A stretch of 64,000 bases of DNA, from the NCBI GenBank assembly GCA_963718105.1, contig OY970352.1:4030001-4094000 (forward strand). The letters are read 5' to 3'. Each line of letters opens with the position of its first letter. Position 1 is the stretch's first letter. Position numbers and translations under genes: made by a program. Source of the DNA: DASYKT01 sp963718105 (GTDB taxonomy: Bacteria; Acidobacteriota; Blastocatellia; Pyrinomonadales; Pyrinomonadaceae). This document shows, piece after piece, positions 8,064 to 16,778 of the stretch. Under the pieces are notes generated by a model. The model saw nothing but the letters and a program-made list of their open reading frames with translations. It was not told the DNA's origin and ran no database searches.

Positions 8064-8090
8064 GGGCAGGCTTATCACCTGCCCAACTTT
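8064..8090. terminator. Bidirectional intrinsic terminator
   Basis: The stem GGGCAGG (8064-8070) pairs with CCTGCCC (8078-8084) with the loop CTTATCA. It is preceded by eight A residues and followed by a T-rich stretch, so it can stop the methyltransferase transcript from the left and the DUF883-like transcript from the right. Confidence 0.7.
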
Positions 8091-8128
8091 GCTTTTTGCT
8101 TTAGGAAAAACTAACCGAATTATTTCTA

Positions 8129-8461
8129 CTATTTTCTGCCGCTGCGGAGGATAAGTCCGAGCACTAATCCGACGGCCGCTGAGATCAAAATTGTCTGGCC
8201 CGGATTCTTTTTCGCGTATTCTTTCGCGTCGCTGGCGAGCTCGCTAAAATCCTTGCCCTGCAATTCCTTAAACTTGTCGCTGGCCTGTTCGAATTTCTCG
8301 GTGGCGAAATCTTTGGCTTTGACCGCCACGTCGGAAATTTTCTGGCCGTATTCCTGCGCTCTCGCGCTTACATCGTTCATAAAATCAAACTCTTTACTTT
8401 CCGCCTCGGGCATTCCCGTCAGTATCAGGCTCTGTTCGTCGTTATTATTAATATTGTCCAT
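8129..8461 (-). CDS. DUF883/ElaB-YqjD-like membrane protein
   Basis: The 110-residue protein has a hydrophilic amphipathic N-terminus and middle (coiled-coil-like stretch DVSARAQEYGQKISDV and AKDFATEKFEQASDKFKEL) and one C-terminal hydrophobic segment rich in Gly (ILISAAVGLVLGLILR) ending in a basic tail. This layout matches the DUF883 family, membrane proteins that in enterobacteria can bind ribosomes in stationary phase. The family is inferred from pattern, not from a single diagnostic residue. The gene is monocistronic; its end faces the terminator at 8064-8090. Confidence 0.65.
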   Translation of the reverse strand: MDNINNNDEQSLILTGMPEAESKEFDFMNDVSARAQEYGQKISDVAVKAKDFATEKFEQASDKFKELQGKDFSELASDAKEYAKKNPGQTILISAAVGLVLGLILRSGRK

Positions 8462-8615
8462 TATTAAAATAGCTCCCTTCTAATATATATCCCTGCTGGC
8501 GTTCCTTCAGTTGTCATCTCTCCAGGCAATTGAGATGCCTTCCCGCTTGTAAAGGTTCATACGAAAATGACCCGTGAAAGTTCGACGAATAAGGAACGGG
8601 ATTTTTGCGTATTTT

Positions 8616-8692
8616 TGTAACGCTGGCGGCATCTTGCCGCCAAACTGAATGCGAGACGCATTCAGGACAGTCACCGGGACGGCAGCGCTACA
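8616..8692. repeat. Nested palindrome (TGTAACGCTGGCGGC... / ...CAGCGCTACA)
   Basis: The left arm TGTAACGCTGGCGGC (8616-8630) partly pairs with the right arm GACGGCAGCGCTACA (8678-8692), and the inner sequence contains its own hairpins (GGCGGCATCTTGCCGCC and GAATGCGAGACGCATTC). It lies between the divergent DUF883-like and TetR genes. Confidence 0.5.
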
Positions 8693-8707
8693 GATTGCCC
8701 TCTTTTC

Positions 8708-8758
8708 TTGACATTCCTCTCGCAAAATGACAAATTATTAAGTTAGTAAGGACTTACT
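8708..8758 (+). promoter_or_regulatory. Promoter and putative TetR operator of the efflux operon
   Basis: A TTGACA at 8708-8713 stands 17 nt before a weak CAAATT -10 box. Near the expected transcription start there is a perfect palindrome AGTAAG-GA-CTTACT (8745-8758), the size and position expected of an operator for the TetR-type regulator encoded just downstream. Autoregulation of tetR and the RND genes behind it is therefore likely. The site is inferred from symmetry only. Confidence 0.5.
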
Positions 8759-8788
8759 TTACGGGTATATAGAAGCTAACTATAAGAA

Positions 8789-9439
8789 ATGGATACCTTT
8801 ACGACAAATTTACAATCCAACAGCCGAATGGCTAGTGACGAGCGGCGTGACCAGATCCTGCATATTGCGATGCGCCTGTTTTCCGAGCACGGTTTTCGCG
8901 GGACCACTACTAAAGAGATCGCGCAGGCCGCAGGCGTTTCAGAAGCGATGGTTTTTCGCCATTATGCCAATAAAAATGAGCTTTACCGGGCGATCATCGA
9001 CCACAAAGCCTGTAACCAGTTGGACATCAAAACTCCCCTGGAAAAAATGTCCGAGCTGGCCCAGGCCAAAGACGATTACGCGCTTTTTTACGGCCTGGCG
9101 CTCAATGCGCTGAATAAGCACCGCGACGATCCGAATTTTATGCGGCTGCTGCTGTATGCCGCGCTCGAAGGCCACGAGCTATCGCAGATGTTTTTCGAAA
9201 ATTTCGTGGTCGAAGTTTATAACTTTCTCGGTGAATACATTGCGCAGCGCCAGCGCGAAGGCATTTTTCGTCAGATGGAACCTCGCATCGTAGTTCGCTC
9301 GTTCATAGGAATGATAATGCATCACTCTCTTAACAATACGCTCTGGGACAGGCAGCAAAAACTCCTGCCGATATCAAATGAGGACGCGGCGCGGCAGTTT
9401 GCGCAAATTTTATTGAACGGAGTATTGACTGAAAAATAA
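8789..9439 (+). CDS. TetR/AcrR-family transcriptional regulator
   Basis: The 216-residue protein has the TetR N-terminal helix-turn-helix at about residues 18-62 (TTKEIAQAAGVSEAMVFRHY is the core, with RDQILHIAMRLFSEHGF before it). The C-terminal helical domain would bind an inducer, commonly a drug or other pump substrate. The stop overlaps the start of the RND adaptor gene by one base, so it is the first gene of an efflux operon and most likely its local repressor; a 14-bp palindrome at 8745-8758 is a plausible operator. Start ATG 8789 gives a slightly long N-terminus; M11 at 8828 could be used instead, because the family core starts soon after. Confidence 0.85.
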   Translation: MDTFTTNLQSNSRMASDERRDQILHIAMRLFSEHGFRGTTTKEIAQAAGVSEAMVFRHYANKNELYRAIIDHKACNQLDIKTPLEKMSELAQAKDDYALFYGLALNALNKHRDDPNFMRLLLYAALEGHELSQMFFENFVVEVYNFLGEYIAQRQREGIFRQMEPRIVVRSFIGMIMHHSLNNTLWDRQQKLLPISNEDAARQFAQILLNGVLTEK

Positions 9440-10734
9440 TGAAAAAATATTCAGCCCCCGTAATAATTTTTATCTTATCCGGTTTTCTTATCGCTCTGCA
9501 GACGGCTTGCGGCTTCAGGGCGCAGACCGCCAATAACACTAATAAAGACACCCGCCCGGCAAACGTTGAGGTCAATGTGGCCGGTGTCGAACCGCGCGAT
9601 ATTCCGGTCTATTTCGAAGCCACAGGCACACTCAGCAGTGACGAGCAGACCGACGTTGCCCCGCTCGTCGGCGGCAAGATCACCGAAGTGAATTTCGATA
9701 TCGGAAGCTATGTGACCAAGGGCGCGGTGCTGGTTCGCCTGGACGACCGCGATGCGCGTTTGAAGATCGAACAAAACGAAAAGCAGGCTCAGCAGGCCCG
9801 TGACGCCGTCGAGCAGGCTCGCGCTAACTTGCGGCAAGCTTTTGCAAAACTTGGACTTGGCGAAACGCAGAATTTTAATGTAGAGCAGGTTGCCGAAGTT
9901 AAAAACGCGAAAGCCATCCTGGACCGCGCGGAAATTGAGTACACGCGCGCCACGCGTTTGCTCGAATCCGGCGATGTTCCGCGCACGATGTACGATCAGC
10001 GGCGGGCTGAACGAGACCAGGCCCGGGCCCAGTATAATGTCTCGCTAAATTTGGCGAATCAGAACTACGCCGGGATCAAGATCGCGCAAGCCGCCCTGCA
10101 GTCTTCGATCAGCGCCGCCAAAACAGCGCAGGTCGCGGTGGATCAGGCAAAAAAATCTCTGGGTGATATGTCGGTGCTGGCGCCGATCAGCGGTTATGTT
10201 TCGGACAAGACCGCCGATCCGGGTGAATTTGTCGCCACCTCAAACAAGATCGCTACTATCATGCGCACCAGCACGCTGCGCCTGAAGATCGACGTTCCCG
10301 AAGCATCGGTCGGAACTATCAAGGTCGGCCAGTCTGTCAGCTTGCGCACCAGCGCTTATCCGGACCGTAATTTTAGCGGAACGATAGCGCGGATCTCGCC
10401 GGGGCTTAATACCACCTCGCGTACGATGGCCGTCGAAGCGGAAGTCGATTCCGCCGGCGTACTTAAACCGGGGCTTTTCGCGACCGTTCGCATCGCCCAG
10501 GGCGACATGCAAAAAGTTGTGATGGTGCCGGCCAATGCTGTTCGTTCCGACGGGGGAACCAGTAAGGTCTTTGTTATTAAAGACGGCCATGCCGAGCAGC
10601 ACATTGTGCAGGTAGGTGATACCGAAAACGATCTGGTGCAGATAAAACAGGGGCTTAACGGCGATGAAAAGATCGCGGTCAATAATCTCGATCAGCTTTA
10701 TGACGGAGTTTCGGTAAATCAGGCGGCGCAATAA
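9439..10734 (+). CDS. RND efflux periplasmic adaptor (membrane fusion lipoprotein)
   Basis: The 431-residue protein is an HlyD/AcrA-type adaptor. It has a lipoprotein signal with the lipobox LQTAC (C24), a biotinyl-lipoyl-like region on each side of a long helical hairpin (EQNEKQAQQARDAVEQARAN in the first half; KTAQVAVDQAKKSL in the second), and a beta-barrel and membrane-proximal domain after LAPISGYVSDK. It links the inner-membrane pump encoded next to an outer-membrane channel. It overlaps tetR by 1 bp (TAATG) and precedes the pump gene by 38 bp. No TolC gene is in this operon, so it must use a channel encoded elsewhere, perhaps the TolC at 39.7-41.4 kb. Confidence 0.9.
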   Translation: MKKYSAPVIIFILSGFLIALQTACGFRAQTANNTNKDTRPANVEVNVAGVEPRDIPVYFEATGTLSSDEQTDVAPLVGGKITEVNFDIGSYVTKGAVLVRLDDRDARLKIEQNEKQAQQARDAVEQARANLRQAFAKLGLGETQNFNVEQVAEVKNAKAILDRAEIEYTRATRLLESGDVPRTMYDQRRAERDQARAQYNVSLNLANQNYAGIKIAQAALQSSISAAKTAQVAVDQAKKSLGDMSVLAPISGYVSDKTADPGEFVATSNKIATIMRTSTLRLKIDVPEASVGTIKVGQSVSLRTSAYPDRNFSGTIARISPGLNTTSRTMAVEAEVDSAGVLKPGLFATVRIAQGDMQKVVMVPANAVRSDGGTSKVFVIKDGHAEQHIVQVGDTENDLVQIKQGLNGDEKIAVNNLDQLYDGVSVNQAAQ

Positions 10735-10772
10735 ATTGGCCGAAAAGTGACAGCAATAAATAGGGTGTTTTT

Positions 10773-13700
10773 ATGCAATGGTTAGCTGAATTATGTGTCC
10801 GGCGTCCGGTTTTTGCCACGATGATCATTTTGTCTTTGACCGTGGTCGGCGCCTTTTCGTTCTTTTCCCTCGGCGTGGATCTTTTCCCTAAGATCGACTT
10901 TCCTACCTTAACCGTCACGGTGGTAAACCCCGGTGCTTCGCCGGAAGAGGTGGAAACCGAGATCACGCAAAAGATCGAAGAATCGGTCAATACCATCAGC
11001 GGTATCGACGAATTGCGCTCAACTTCCGTTGAAGGCGTCAGCCAGGTCTTCGTCCAGTTTTTGCTTGATAAGGATGTTAACGTTGCCGCCCAGGAAGTAG
11101 AACAAAAGGTCAACACCGTCATTTCCGACTTGCCCGAAACAGCCGAAAAGCCTTTTGTGCAAAAGCTCGATACCGACGCCGCGCCGGTGCTGCGTTTTGC
11201 CGTGTCAGCGCCCGCTTCCCTGCGTGAAGTAACTGAGATCGCCGATAAAAAGATCAAGGAACGCATCGAATCCATCAACGGCGTAGGCCAGGTGATAATG
11301 GTCGGCACCCGCGACCGTGAGATCCAGGTCTGGGTCGACCCGGACAAAATGCGCTCATATAACGTCACCACTACCGATGTCACCGCTGCAGTCAAGGCGC
11401 AGAATTTGGAGTTTCCCGGCGGCCGTGTCGACGAGGGAGCGACGGAAAGGACCGTTCGCACGCTGGGGCGGCTGACCAAGCCCGAGCAGTTTAACAATAT
11501 TGTGATCGCCGACCGCGGCGGCTACGGGGTCAAAGTAAAAGATATCGGTTATGTCGAAGACGGCGTGGAAGAATCGCGCACCGAAGCGCGCCTTAACGGC
11601 CAGCCGGCGGTTACGCTGATCGTTTATAAGCAATCCGGCACCAATACTGTCGCTACCGCCGAAGCGGTCAAAGCCCGTCTTAAGGAAGTTCAAGCCACCT
11701 TGCCCGGCGGTTACCGCATTCAGATCCTGGCGGACAACTCTCTGTTTATCCGCGCGGCCGTCGAATCGATCGAGACCCATCTGATCGAAGGCGCGTTTTT
11801 CGCGGCGATAGTGGTGTTCGTCTTTCTCTGGAATTTTCGCTCGACACTCATTGCCGCCATCGCTATTCCGACGTCGATCATTTCTACCTTTGGATTGATG
11901 TATGCGATGAATTACACGCTGAACCAGATCACGATGCTGTCGCTCACCCTGATGGTGGGTATCGTCATCGACGACGCGATCGTGGTGCTGGAAAATATCT
12001 TTCGTTTTATCGAAGAAAAAGGCATGTCGCCCTATGAGGCCGCGATCGAAGGAACGCGAGAGATCGGGTTGGCCGTGCTGGCGACGACGCTTTCCCTGCT
12101 CGCCGTTTTTGTGCCGGTCGGATTTATGGGCGGCATAGTCGGACGTTTTATGTCCGCCTTCGGTTTAACCTCCGCCTTCGCCGTAATGATCTCGCTGATC
12201 GTTTCCTTTACGCTGACGCCTATGCTGGCCGCGCGCTTTATCAAGGTCAAGCATAAGCAAAAGCCAAAGCTTTCCGAGGAAGAGATCTGGGGCGACGGCA
12301 TGATGCGAAATGCCGGTGATGAAGAAATACACGGCGAAAGCCGCGAGCGGGGTTTTTACCGCTACATCGACGGCACCTATACAAAACTGCTTAAATTCTC
12401 GATGGCGCATCGCTGGGTGATCCTGCTCTTGTGTCTGGTAGCGGTCGTCAGCATCGTTCCTTTGTTTGTTCTCGTCGGCAAGAACTTCCTGCCGACGGAC
12501 GATCAAAATCAATTTGAAATTTCTGTGCGCGCGCCGGAAGGTTACACGTTAGCGGCCACATCGGCGCTGGTGGAAAAGATCGCGGGCGAAGTGCGCAAGA
12601 TGCCGGAAGTGACGGACACTTTAACCACCATCGGCGGCGATCAGCAGAAACTGGTTAACAGTGCTTCGATCTATGTGAAGCTTACCGACCTCAGCACGCG
12701 CAGCCGTTCACAGCAGGACCTGATGATCGTATCGCGCGATATAATTAAGAACTTTCCACCCGAGCTGCGCACCTCCGTTCAGCCTGTGCAGGCTTTTTCC
12801 GGCGGCGGTTTTCGCAGCGCCAATGTGCAGTTTTTTATTGCCGGCCCGGATCTGAAAGTTCTGGAGCAGTATTCACTACAGATACTCGAGAAAGTAAAAC
12901 AAGTACCTGACGCGGTCGACGCGGATACGACTCTTATCAGCGGAAAACCCGAACTGCGTCTTTCCGTTGACCGCGCCAAAGCAACCGATCTCGGTGTCAG
13001 TGTGGCGAACGTCTCGCAAGCTCTAAATGTTTTTATGGAGGGGCAGGAAGTTTCTACCTTTAATGCCGATGCCGACCAGTATCCGGTACGCGTGCGCGCG
13101 ATCGGGGAATTTCGCACCAGCCAGGAAAAACTTAAACGCCTGATCGTTCCGTCAGTCAAAAATGGATATACCACGCTCGATAATGTAGTAAAGATCCAGG
13201 AAGGCACAGGCCCCGCGGCGATCGACCGCGTTAATCGCCAGCGCCAGGTTACCATTCTGGCGAACACGCGTCCGGGAATGTCCCAGACCAACATTCAGTC
13301 TGAGATCGACAATGCCGTCAAGCAGCTAAATCTGCCTCCGGGATACTCGAGCGGCTACGTTGGCCAGTCAAAAGAACTCGGCAAAGCAGGCTTCTATTTT
13401 CTGATCGCATTCCTGCTGTCATTCATCTTTATGTACATGGTGCTGGCGGCGCAGTTTGAAAGCTTTATTCACCCGGTGACGATCCTGCTTTCGCTGCCGC
13501 TGTCGATTCCTTTCGGCATTATTTCGCTGCTGATAATGAATCAGAACGTTAATATCTTTTCGGGCTTGGGCCTCCTGCTGCTCTTCGGCGTGGTAAAGAA
13601 GAACGCTATTCTGCAGATCGATCACACGAATCAACTGCGCTCGCGCGGCATGAACCGTTACGATGCGATCATCACCGCTAACCGCCACCGCTTACGCCCG

Positions 13701-13970
13701 ATCCTGATGACCACCATCGCGCTGGTCGCCGGTATGATGCCGTTGGTTGTCTCCAGCGGTCCCGGCAGCGGAACGAACCGCTCCGTCGGCGTACTGGTCG
13801 TGGGCGGACAGAGTTTGTGTTTGCTGCTGACGCTGCTGGCAGTGCCGGTCTTCTATTCCGTTTTTGACGACATTGCCCACTTGGCGCTTTTCAAACGAAT
13901 GGAAGGTTTGATCGGACGCGGAAAACGAAGATTGGCTACAACCGCTTCATCATTCTTTGGGATCAAATAA
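10773..13970 (+). CDS. RND multidrug efflux permease (HAE1/AcrB type)
   Basis: At 1065 residues this is full length for AcrB-type pumps. TM1 begins right after the start (VFATMIILSLTVVGAFSFF). The proton-relay aspartates of TM4 are D400-D401 in VGIVIDDAIVVLEN. A second transmembrane block near residues 880-1040 and the porter segments between are in the expected order. It exports amphiphilic compounds in exchange for protons as a trimer with the adaptor encoded just upstream. Regulated with tetR from the 8.7 kb promoter. A typical palindromic repeat begins 11 bp behind the stop. Confidence 0.92.
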   Translation: MQWLAELCVRRPVFATMIILSLTVVGAFSFFSLGVDLFPKIDFPTLTVTVVNPGASPEEVETEITQKIEESVNTISGIDELRSTSVEGVSQVFVQFLLDKDVNVAAQEVEQKVNTVISDLPETAEKPFVQKLDTDAAPVLRFAVSAPASLREVTEIADKKIKERIESINGVGQVIMVGTRDREIQVWVDPDKMRSYNVTTTDVTAAVKAQNLEFPGGRVDEGATERTVRTLGRLTKPEQFNNIVIADRGGYGVKVKDIGYVEDGVEESRTEARLNGQPAVTLIVYKQSGTNTVATAEAVKARLKEVQATLPGGYRIQILADNSLFIRAAVESIETHLIEGAFFAAIVVFVFLWNFRSTLIAAIAIPTSIISTFGLMYAMNYTLNQITMLSLTLMVGIVIDDAIVVLENIFRFIEEKGMSPYEAAIEGTREIGLAVLATTLSLLAVFVPVGFMGGIVGRFMSAFGLTSAFAVMISLIVSFTLTPMLAARFIKVKHKQKPKLSEEEIWGDGMMRNAGDEEIHGESRERGFYRYIDGTYTKLLKFSMAHRWVILLLCLVAVVSIVPLFVLVGKNFLPTDDQNQFEISVRAPEGYTLAATSALVEKIAGEVRKMPEVTDTLTTIGGDQQKLVNSASIYVKLTDLSTRSRSQQDLMIVSRDIIKNFPPELRTSVQPVQAFSGGGFRSANVQFFIAGPDLKVLEQYSLQILEKVKQVPDAVDADTTLISGKPELRLSVDRAKATDLGVSVANVSQALNVFMEGQEVSTFNADADQYPVRVRAIGEFRTSQEKLKRLIVPSVKNGYTTLDNVVKIQEGTGPAAIDRVNRQRQVTILANTRPGMSQTNIQSEIDNAVKQLNLPPGYSSGYVGQSKELGKAGFYFLIAFLLSFIFMYMVLAAQFESFIHPVTILLSLPLSIPFGIISLLIMNQNVNIFSGLGLLLLFGVVKKNAILQIDHTNQLRSRGMNRYDAIITANRHRLRPILMTTIALVAGMMPLVVSSGPGSGTNRSVGVLVVGGQSLCLLLTLLAVPVFYSVFDDIAHLALFKRMEGLIGRGKRRLATTASSFFGIK

Positions 13971-13980
13971 GTAGTTTTAA

Positions 13981-14098
13981 CTGGGAGCGCGGACGTCCCG
14001 TCCGCATGAACGCGCTGCGTTCGAATGATATATATCGAATATTACTGCCGTTGAATAGGCTGCAAGCAGCCTTGCGGACGAGCCGTCCGCGCTCCGAC
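13981..14098. repeat. GGAGCGCGGACG palindrome, copy 1
   Basis: The left arm at 13981-14005 (CTGGGAGCGCGGACGTCCCG...) pairs with 14074-14098 (...GAGCCGTCCGCGCTCC). The loop holds smaller hairpins. It fills the gap between the RND pump stop and the last codon of the convergent arsR gene. Five other copies occur in this window, at 32014, 32952, 45555, 48132 and 50766. Confidence 0.8.
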
Positions 14099-14616
14099 TA
14101 AAGCAAAAACGTTTCCAGTTCTTGTCTCTGATAGGGACGAGGCTCAGGTTCGGCGGGCGGCTCTTCTTCTTGCGGCAAAACATCTATTATGGGTTCGATG
14201 TATTCTTCCGTTTTTTCTATCTTCTTTTGCGGCCGGGCGGCTGCGGTTTTTTTCGGTTTGACGGTCTTTCGGGTAATACCGCCGATCTCTTCCATCCGCC
14301 GGCGTTCTTTTCGCATCTGCTCCTGATCGCTTAGCCCGGCGATCAGGTCTTCAAGCATTGATACCGCGATCTCATTCTCTTGCTCTCCGATCCGGTAATG
14401 CATCCATTTGCCGTCGCGCCGGACGGTAACCAATCCCGCGTTTCGCAGGTAGGCCAGATGGCGCGATACTTTAGGCTGGCTTTCGCCCAGCACCTCTACC
14501 AAATGCCCCACACAGATCTCGTCCTCGCCGATCAGATTAAGTATCCTCAAGCGGGTTTTATCGGCCAGCGCCAGAAATAAAGATTCGAGTTGGTTAAGTG
14601 TTTTGGGCAGCGCCAT
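14098..14616 (-). CDS. ArsR/SmtB-family regulator with acidic C-terminal tail
   Basis: The first 90 residues of this 172-residue protein form a winged helix of the ArsR family: LESLFLALADKTRLRILNL, then the recognition helix ESQPKVSRHLAYLRNAGLV and the wing TVRRDGKWMHYRI. The region ELCVCDL of metal-sensing ArsR is EICVGHL here, with one cysteine only, so metal sensing through the alpha-3 site is unlikely. A 75-residue tail rich in Lys then Glu/Pro is added, which is unusual. A near-palindromic AT-rich sequence at 14637-14662 (ATATATGCA...TCAAATATAT) could be its operator. It is divergent from the PLP enzyme gene and may regulate it. Confidence 0.8.
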   Translation of the reverse strand: MALPKTLNQLESLFLALADKTRLRILNLIGEDEICVGHLVEVLGESQPKVSRHLAYLRNAGLVTVRRDGKWMHYRIGEQENEIAVSMLEDLIAGLSDQEQMRKERRRMEEIGGITRKTVKPKKTAAARPQKKIEKTEEYIEPIIDVLPQEEEPPAEPEPRPYQRQELETFLL

Positions 14617-14838
14617 GACGCCATAATATTAACACTCATATATGCAATGTCAAATATATCTTAACCGGCCTCGTAAGGATACATATGCTTAATCGTATAT
14701 ATAGTTATTGCTTTGTCGAATAACGGTGCGGCCATTCGGTAAAACCTCTATTATTGCAAGGCCGGGCGAAGCTAAGTATGATAGTTCTATACAAGCGTTT
14801 TAACTCGTTTTCAAAACAAAACATATGGACAAACAGAT
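14617..14838. promoter_or_regulatory. Divergent arsR/PLP-enzyme intergenic region
   Basis: These 222 bp separate the divergent arsR and cystathionine-type genes. Close to arsR there are AT-rich imperfect dyads (ATATATGCA at 14640, TCAAATATAT, then ACATATG and CGTATATATAG around 14681-14703) of the kind ArsR proteins bind. Nearer the PLP gene, GCGGCC at about 14729 can pair with GGCC around 14760, which could make a structured leader. I compared it mentally with SAM-I, SAM-II and SAH riboswitch consensus and do not see a match, so it is recorded as unassigned. Confidence 0.35.
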
Positions 14839-16017
14839 ATGAAAAAGGATATCTCGATCTTTACCCGGTCGGTACACGCCGGCGACGATCTTTCTAAACA
14901 TTACGGCGCAGCGTCGGTGCCTATCTACAACGCCTCGCTCTACGTTTTTGAAGATGCCGAGGAAGGGCGCCGCATTCACAATTACGAGCAGGAAGGTTAT
15001 TTTTACGGCCGCCTGGGCAATCCCACGCAGGAGGCGCTGGAGCTCGCCATGGCGCAGCTCGAGCACGGGGAAGCCGCGCTGGCCTTTGCTTCGGGAATGG
15101 CCGCGATAAGCGCGGGAGTTCTCTCGGTAGTTAAGGCGGGCGATCATATCGTCGCGCCTGAAGGGATCTACGCCAACGCGCAAAAGCTTTTTGATTATCT
15201 GCAGGAAAGTCTGGGCATTTCCGTCACCTACGTGGACGCCACGGACGCTGAAAACTATGCCGCGGCCGCTCGCCCTGAGACAAAGCTTTTTCACCTGGAA
15301 TCGCCTTCCAACCCCATCCTTAAGATCACCGATATCGCTGCCGTCGCAGAGATAGCAAAGGCCCGTAATATCCGCACCCTCATCGACAATACTTTCGCCA
15401 GCCCTTTCAATCAGACGCCGCTGGATATGGGTGTGGACCTTGTCGCGCATAGCGCCACCAAATACCTGGGCGGCCACAGCGACCTTACCGCCGGGGTACT
15501 GATCGGAAGCCGTGAACTTATCGATATTGCGCGTTATAAAACCACCCTGCTTTTCGGCGGCAACATCGCGCCGCAAACCGCTTGGCTCGTCCTGCGCGGG
15601 ATCAAAACGCTCGCTCTGAGAATGGAGCGCCACAACGCAAATGCCCTGAAGACAGCGGAGTTCTTATCAGGGCATTCCAAAGTATCGGCCGTTCATTATC
15701 CCGGCTTAAGTTCGCATAAGAATCACGAGGTCGCGGCAAAACAAATGCGCGGCTTTGGCGGAATGGTTTCTTTCGACGTGGGCAATATAGAAGCCGGCGT
15801 AGCTCTTCTGAATAATCTGGAGCTTTGCCACATTGCCACCTCACTCGGCGGTGTGGAAACGGTCATCCAGCATTCGGCTTCAATGACCAATGCCAAGATG
15901 CCGCGAGACGTGAGATTAAAGTCGGGAATTACGGATGGGATGATCAGGCTTTCGGTCGGCGTAGAAGAGGCTGATGATATTATTGCCGACCTGGAAAATG
16001 CTCTCGCCAGGCTATAA
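14839..16017 (+). CDS. PLP-dependent Cys/Met metabolism enzyme (cystathionine gamma-synthase / methionine gamma-lyase family)
   Basis: The 392-residue protein is a full-length member of the Cys/Met metabolism family. It keeps the pyridoxal-phosphate lysine, K208 in HSATKYLGGHSD, the FYGRLGNPT substrate and phosphate loop near the N-terminus, and the glycine-rich ASGMAAI stretch. The family covers cystathionine gamma-synthase, gamma-lyase, methionine gamma-lyase and O-acetylhomoserine sulfhydrylase, and I cannot separate these from sequence. The divergent arsR gene may regulate it. ATG 14839 is followed by MKKDISIFTRSVHAG, the usual start for the family. Confidence 0.85.
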   Translation: MKKDISIFTRSVHAGDDLSKHYGAASVPIYNASLYVFEDAEEGRRIHNYEQEGYFYGRLGNPTQEALELAMAQLEHGEAALAFASGMAAISAGVLSVVKAGDHIVAPEGIYANAQKLFDYLQESLGISVTYVDATDAENYAAAARPETKLFHLESPSNPILKITDIAAVAEIAKARNIRTLIDNTFASPFNQTPLDMGVDLVAHSATKYLGGHSDLTAGVLIGSRELIDIARYKTTLLFGGNIAPQTAWLVLRGIKTLALRMERHNANALKTAEFLSGHSKVSAVHYPGLSSHKNHEVAAKQMRGFGGMVSFDVGNIEAGVALLNNLELCHIATSLGGVETVIQHSASMTNAKMPRDVRLKSGITDGMIRLSVGVEEADDIIADLENALARL

Positions 16018-16071
16018 CATATACGTTATAGCATATGTGTTTATAACCTGGAATTTTGTAAAAGATTTCTA

Positions 16072-16100
16072 TTGACAACTGCTTACGTTAGGCGTAAATT
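16072..16100 (+). promoter_or_regulatory. Sigma-70-type promoter of the 16.1-kb gene
   Basis: TTGACA at 16072-16077, a 17-nt spacer and TAAATT at 16095-16100 make a strong housekeeping promoter. Transcription would start near 16107, leaving a short leader that contains the ribosome site AGGAGG at 16112-16117, five nt before the ATG at 16123. This supports that ATG and not the upstream in-frame start inside the promoter. Confidence 0.75.
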
Positions 16101-16122
16101 CTGCCGCAGCATAGGAGGTTAT

Positions 16123-16719
16123 ATGCGAAAGCTGATCTTCGTTTTGGCGGGATTTTTTACCTTTTTCTTCGGGGTCGTGTCATTTAACTTTGCCATGATC
16201 TTAAGCGACTTCAGAATTCTTCTAGAGCCCGCGCGGGTGTTTCGGGCAGATACCTTTAACATAGCCGTACCGGAGCTCCCGCCCGCCCTGGTGCCTGTCG
16301 TGGATGAGAATGCGGACTACTCTTTCTATACCTGCACTTTTCCCGAGTCAGGATATTACGCCATAAAAAACACGGCAAAGGCATTTCGCGGATTCGAGTT
16401 TAATCTCGGCTATGAACTTTCCCCGCCAAACTCTGCCCAGGAGCATAGCTTATGGGTTAACGACAGGCGACGGGGATTTATCGACGAGGGCAACGTTGTT
16501 AAAATAGATGGGAAAAAGATCTTTTTTAAGACCGCTGAGATCGATGGGATAAAGTATATCTTTGAAGGAAACTTTACCGGGCACAGCTTTTCTATTGAAG
16601 ATTATCAGTACGAATACAATGCCGAGGCAGTGCTCAGAGGCACCTTGACGAAATTCCTGAACGGAAAAAAGGTAGCGGAGGCCCCGGTAGAATTTTTCTA
16701 TAACGGATTGGGCTGTTAG
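16123..16719 (+). CDS. Secreted protein of unknown function
   Basis: The 198-residue product starts with a signal peptide or anchor (MRKLIFVLAGFFTFFFGVVSFNF split here as MRKLIFVLAG and FFTFFFGVV). The remaining part contains several beta-strand-like segments and two cysteines, and I do not recognise a domain. It has its own strong promoter and ribosome site, so it is well expressed by the look of it. The next gene is convergent and the two share a bidirectional terminator. The longer in-frame ATG at 16072 overlaps the -35 box and is rejected. Confidence 0.65.
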   Translation: MRKLIFVLAGFFTFFFGVVSFNFAMILSDFRILLEPARVFRADTFNIAVPELPPALVPVVDENADYSFYTCTFPESGYYAIKNTAKAFRGFEFNLGYELSPPNSAQEHSLWVNDRRRGFIDEGNVVKIDGKKIFFKTAEIDGIKYIFEGNFTGHSFSIEDYQYEYNAEAVLRGTLTKFLNGKKVAEAPVEFFYNGLGC

Positions 16720-16723
16720 TAAA

Positions 16724-16752
16724 AAGGCACAGGAAACTAAATCCTGTGCCTT
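16724..16752. terminator. Bidirectional intrinsic terminator
   Basis: AAGGCACAGGA (16724-16734) and TCCTGTGCCTT (16742-16752) form an 11-bp stem around AACTAAA; A residues lead in and TTAACTATTT follows. It serves the secreted-protein gene and the convergent Spy-like gene. Confidence 0.75.
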
Positions 16753-16778
16753 AACTATTTCCGCTTGGGAGCAGCGCT

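Noticed and set aside
10679..11497. 272-codon open frame on the minus strand, opposite the first RND pump gene
   Set aside because: It lies inside a well-supported pump gene and its translation is Ser/Thr/Val-rich with no domain, as expected for the opposite strand of high-GC genes. Several similar antisense frames (for instance 14800-15633, 22590-23468, 50810-51670, 53044-53592) are rejected for the same reason.
14617..14838. SAM riboswitch before the Cys/Met enzyme gene
   Set aside because: I compared with SAM-I, SAM-II, SAM-IV and SAH consensus cores from memory and found no convincing match.
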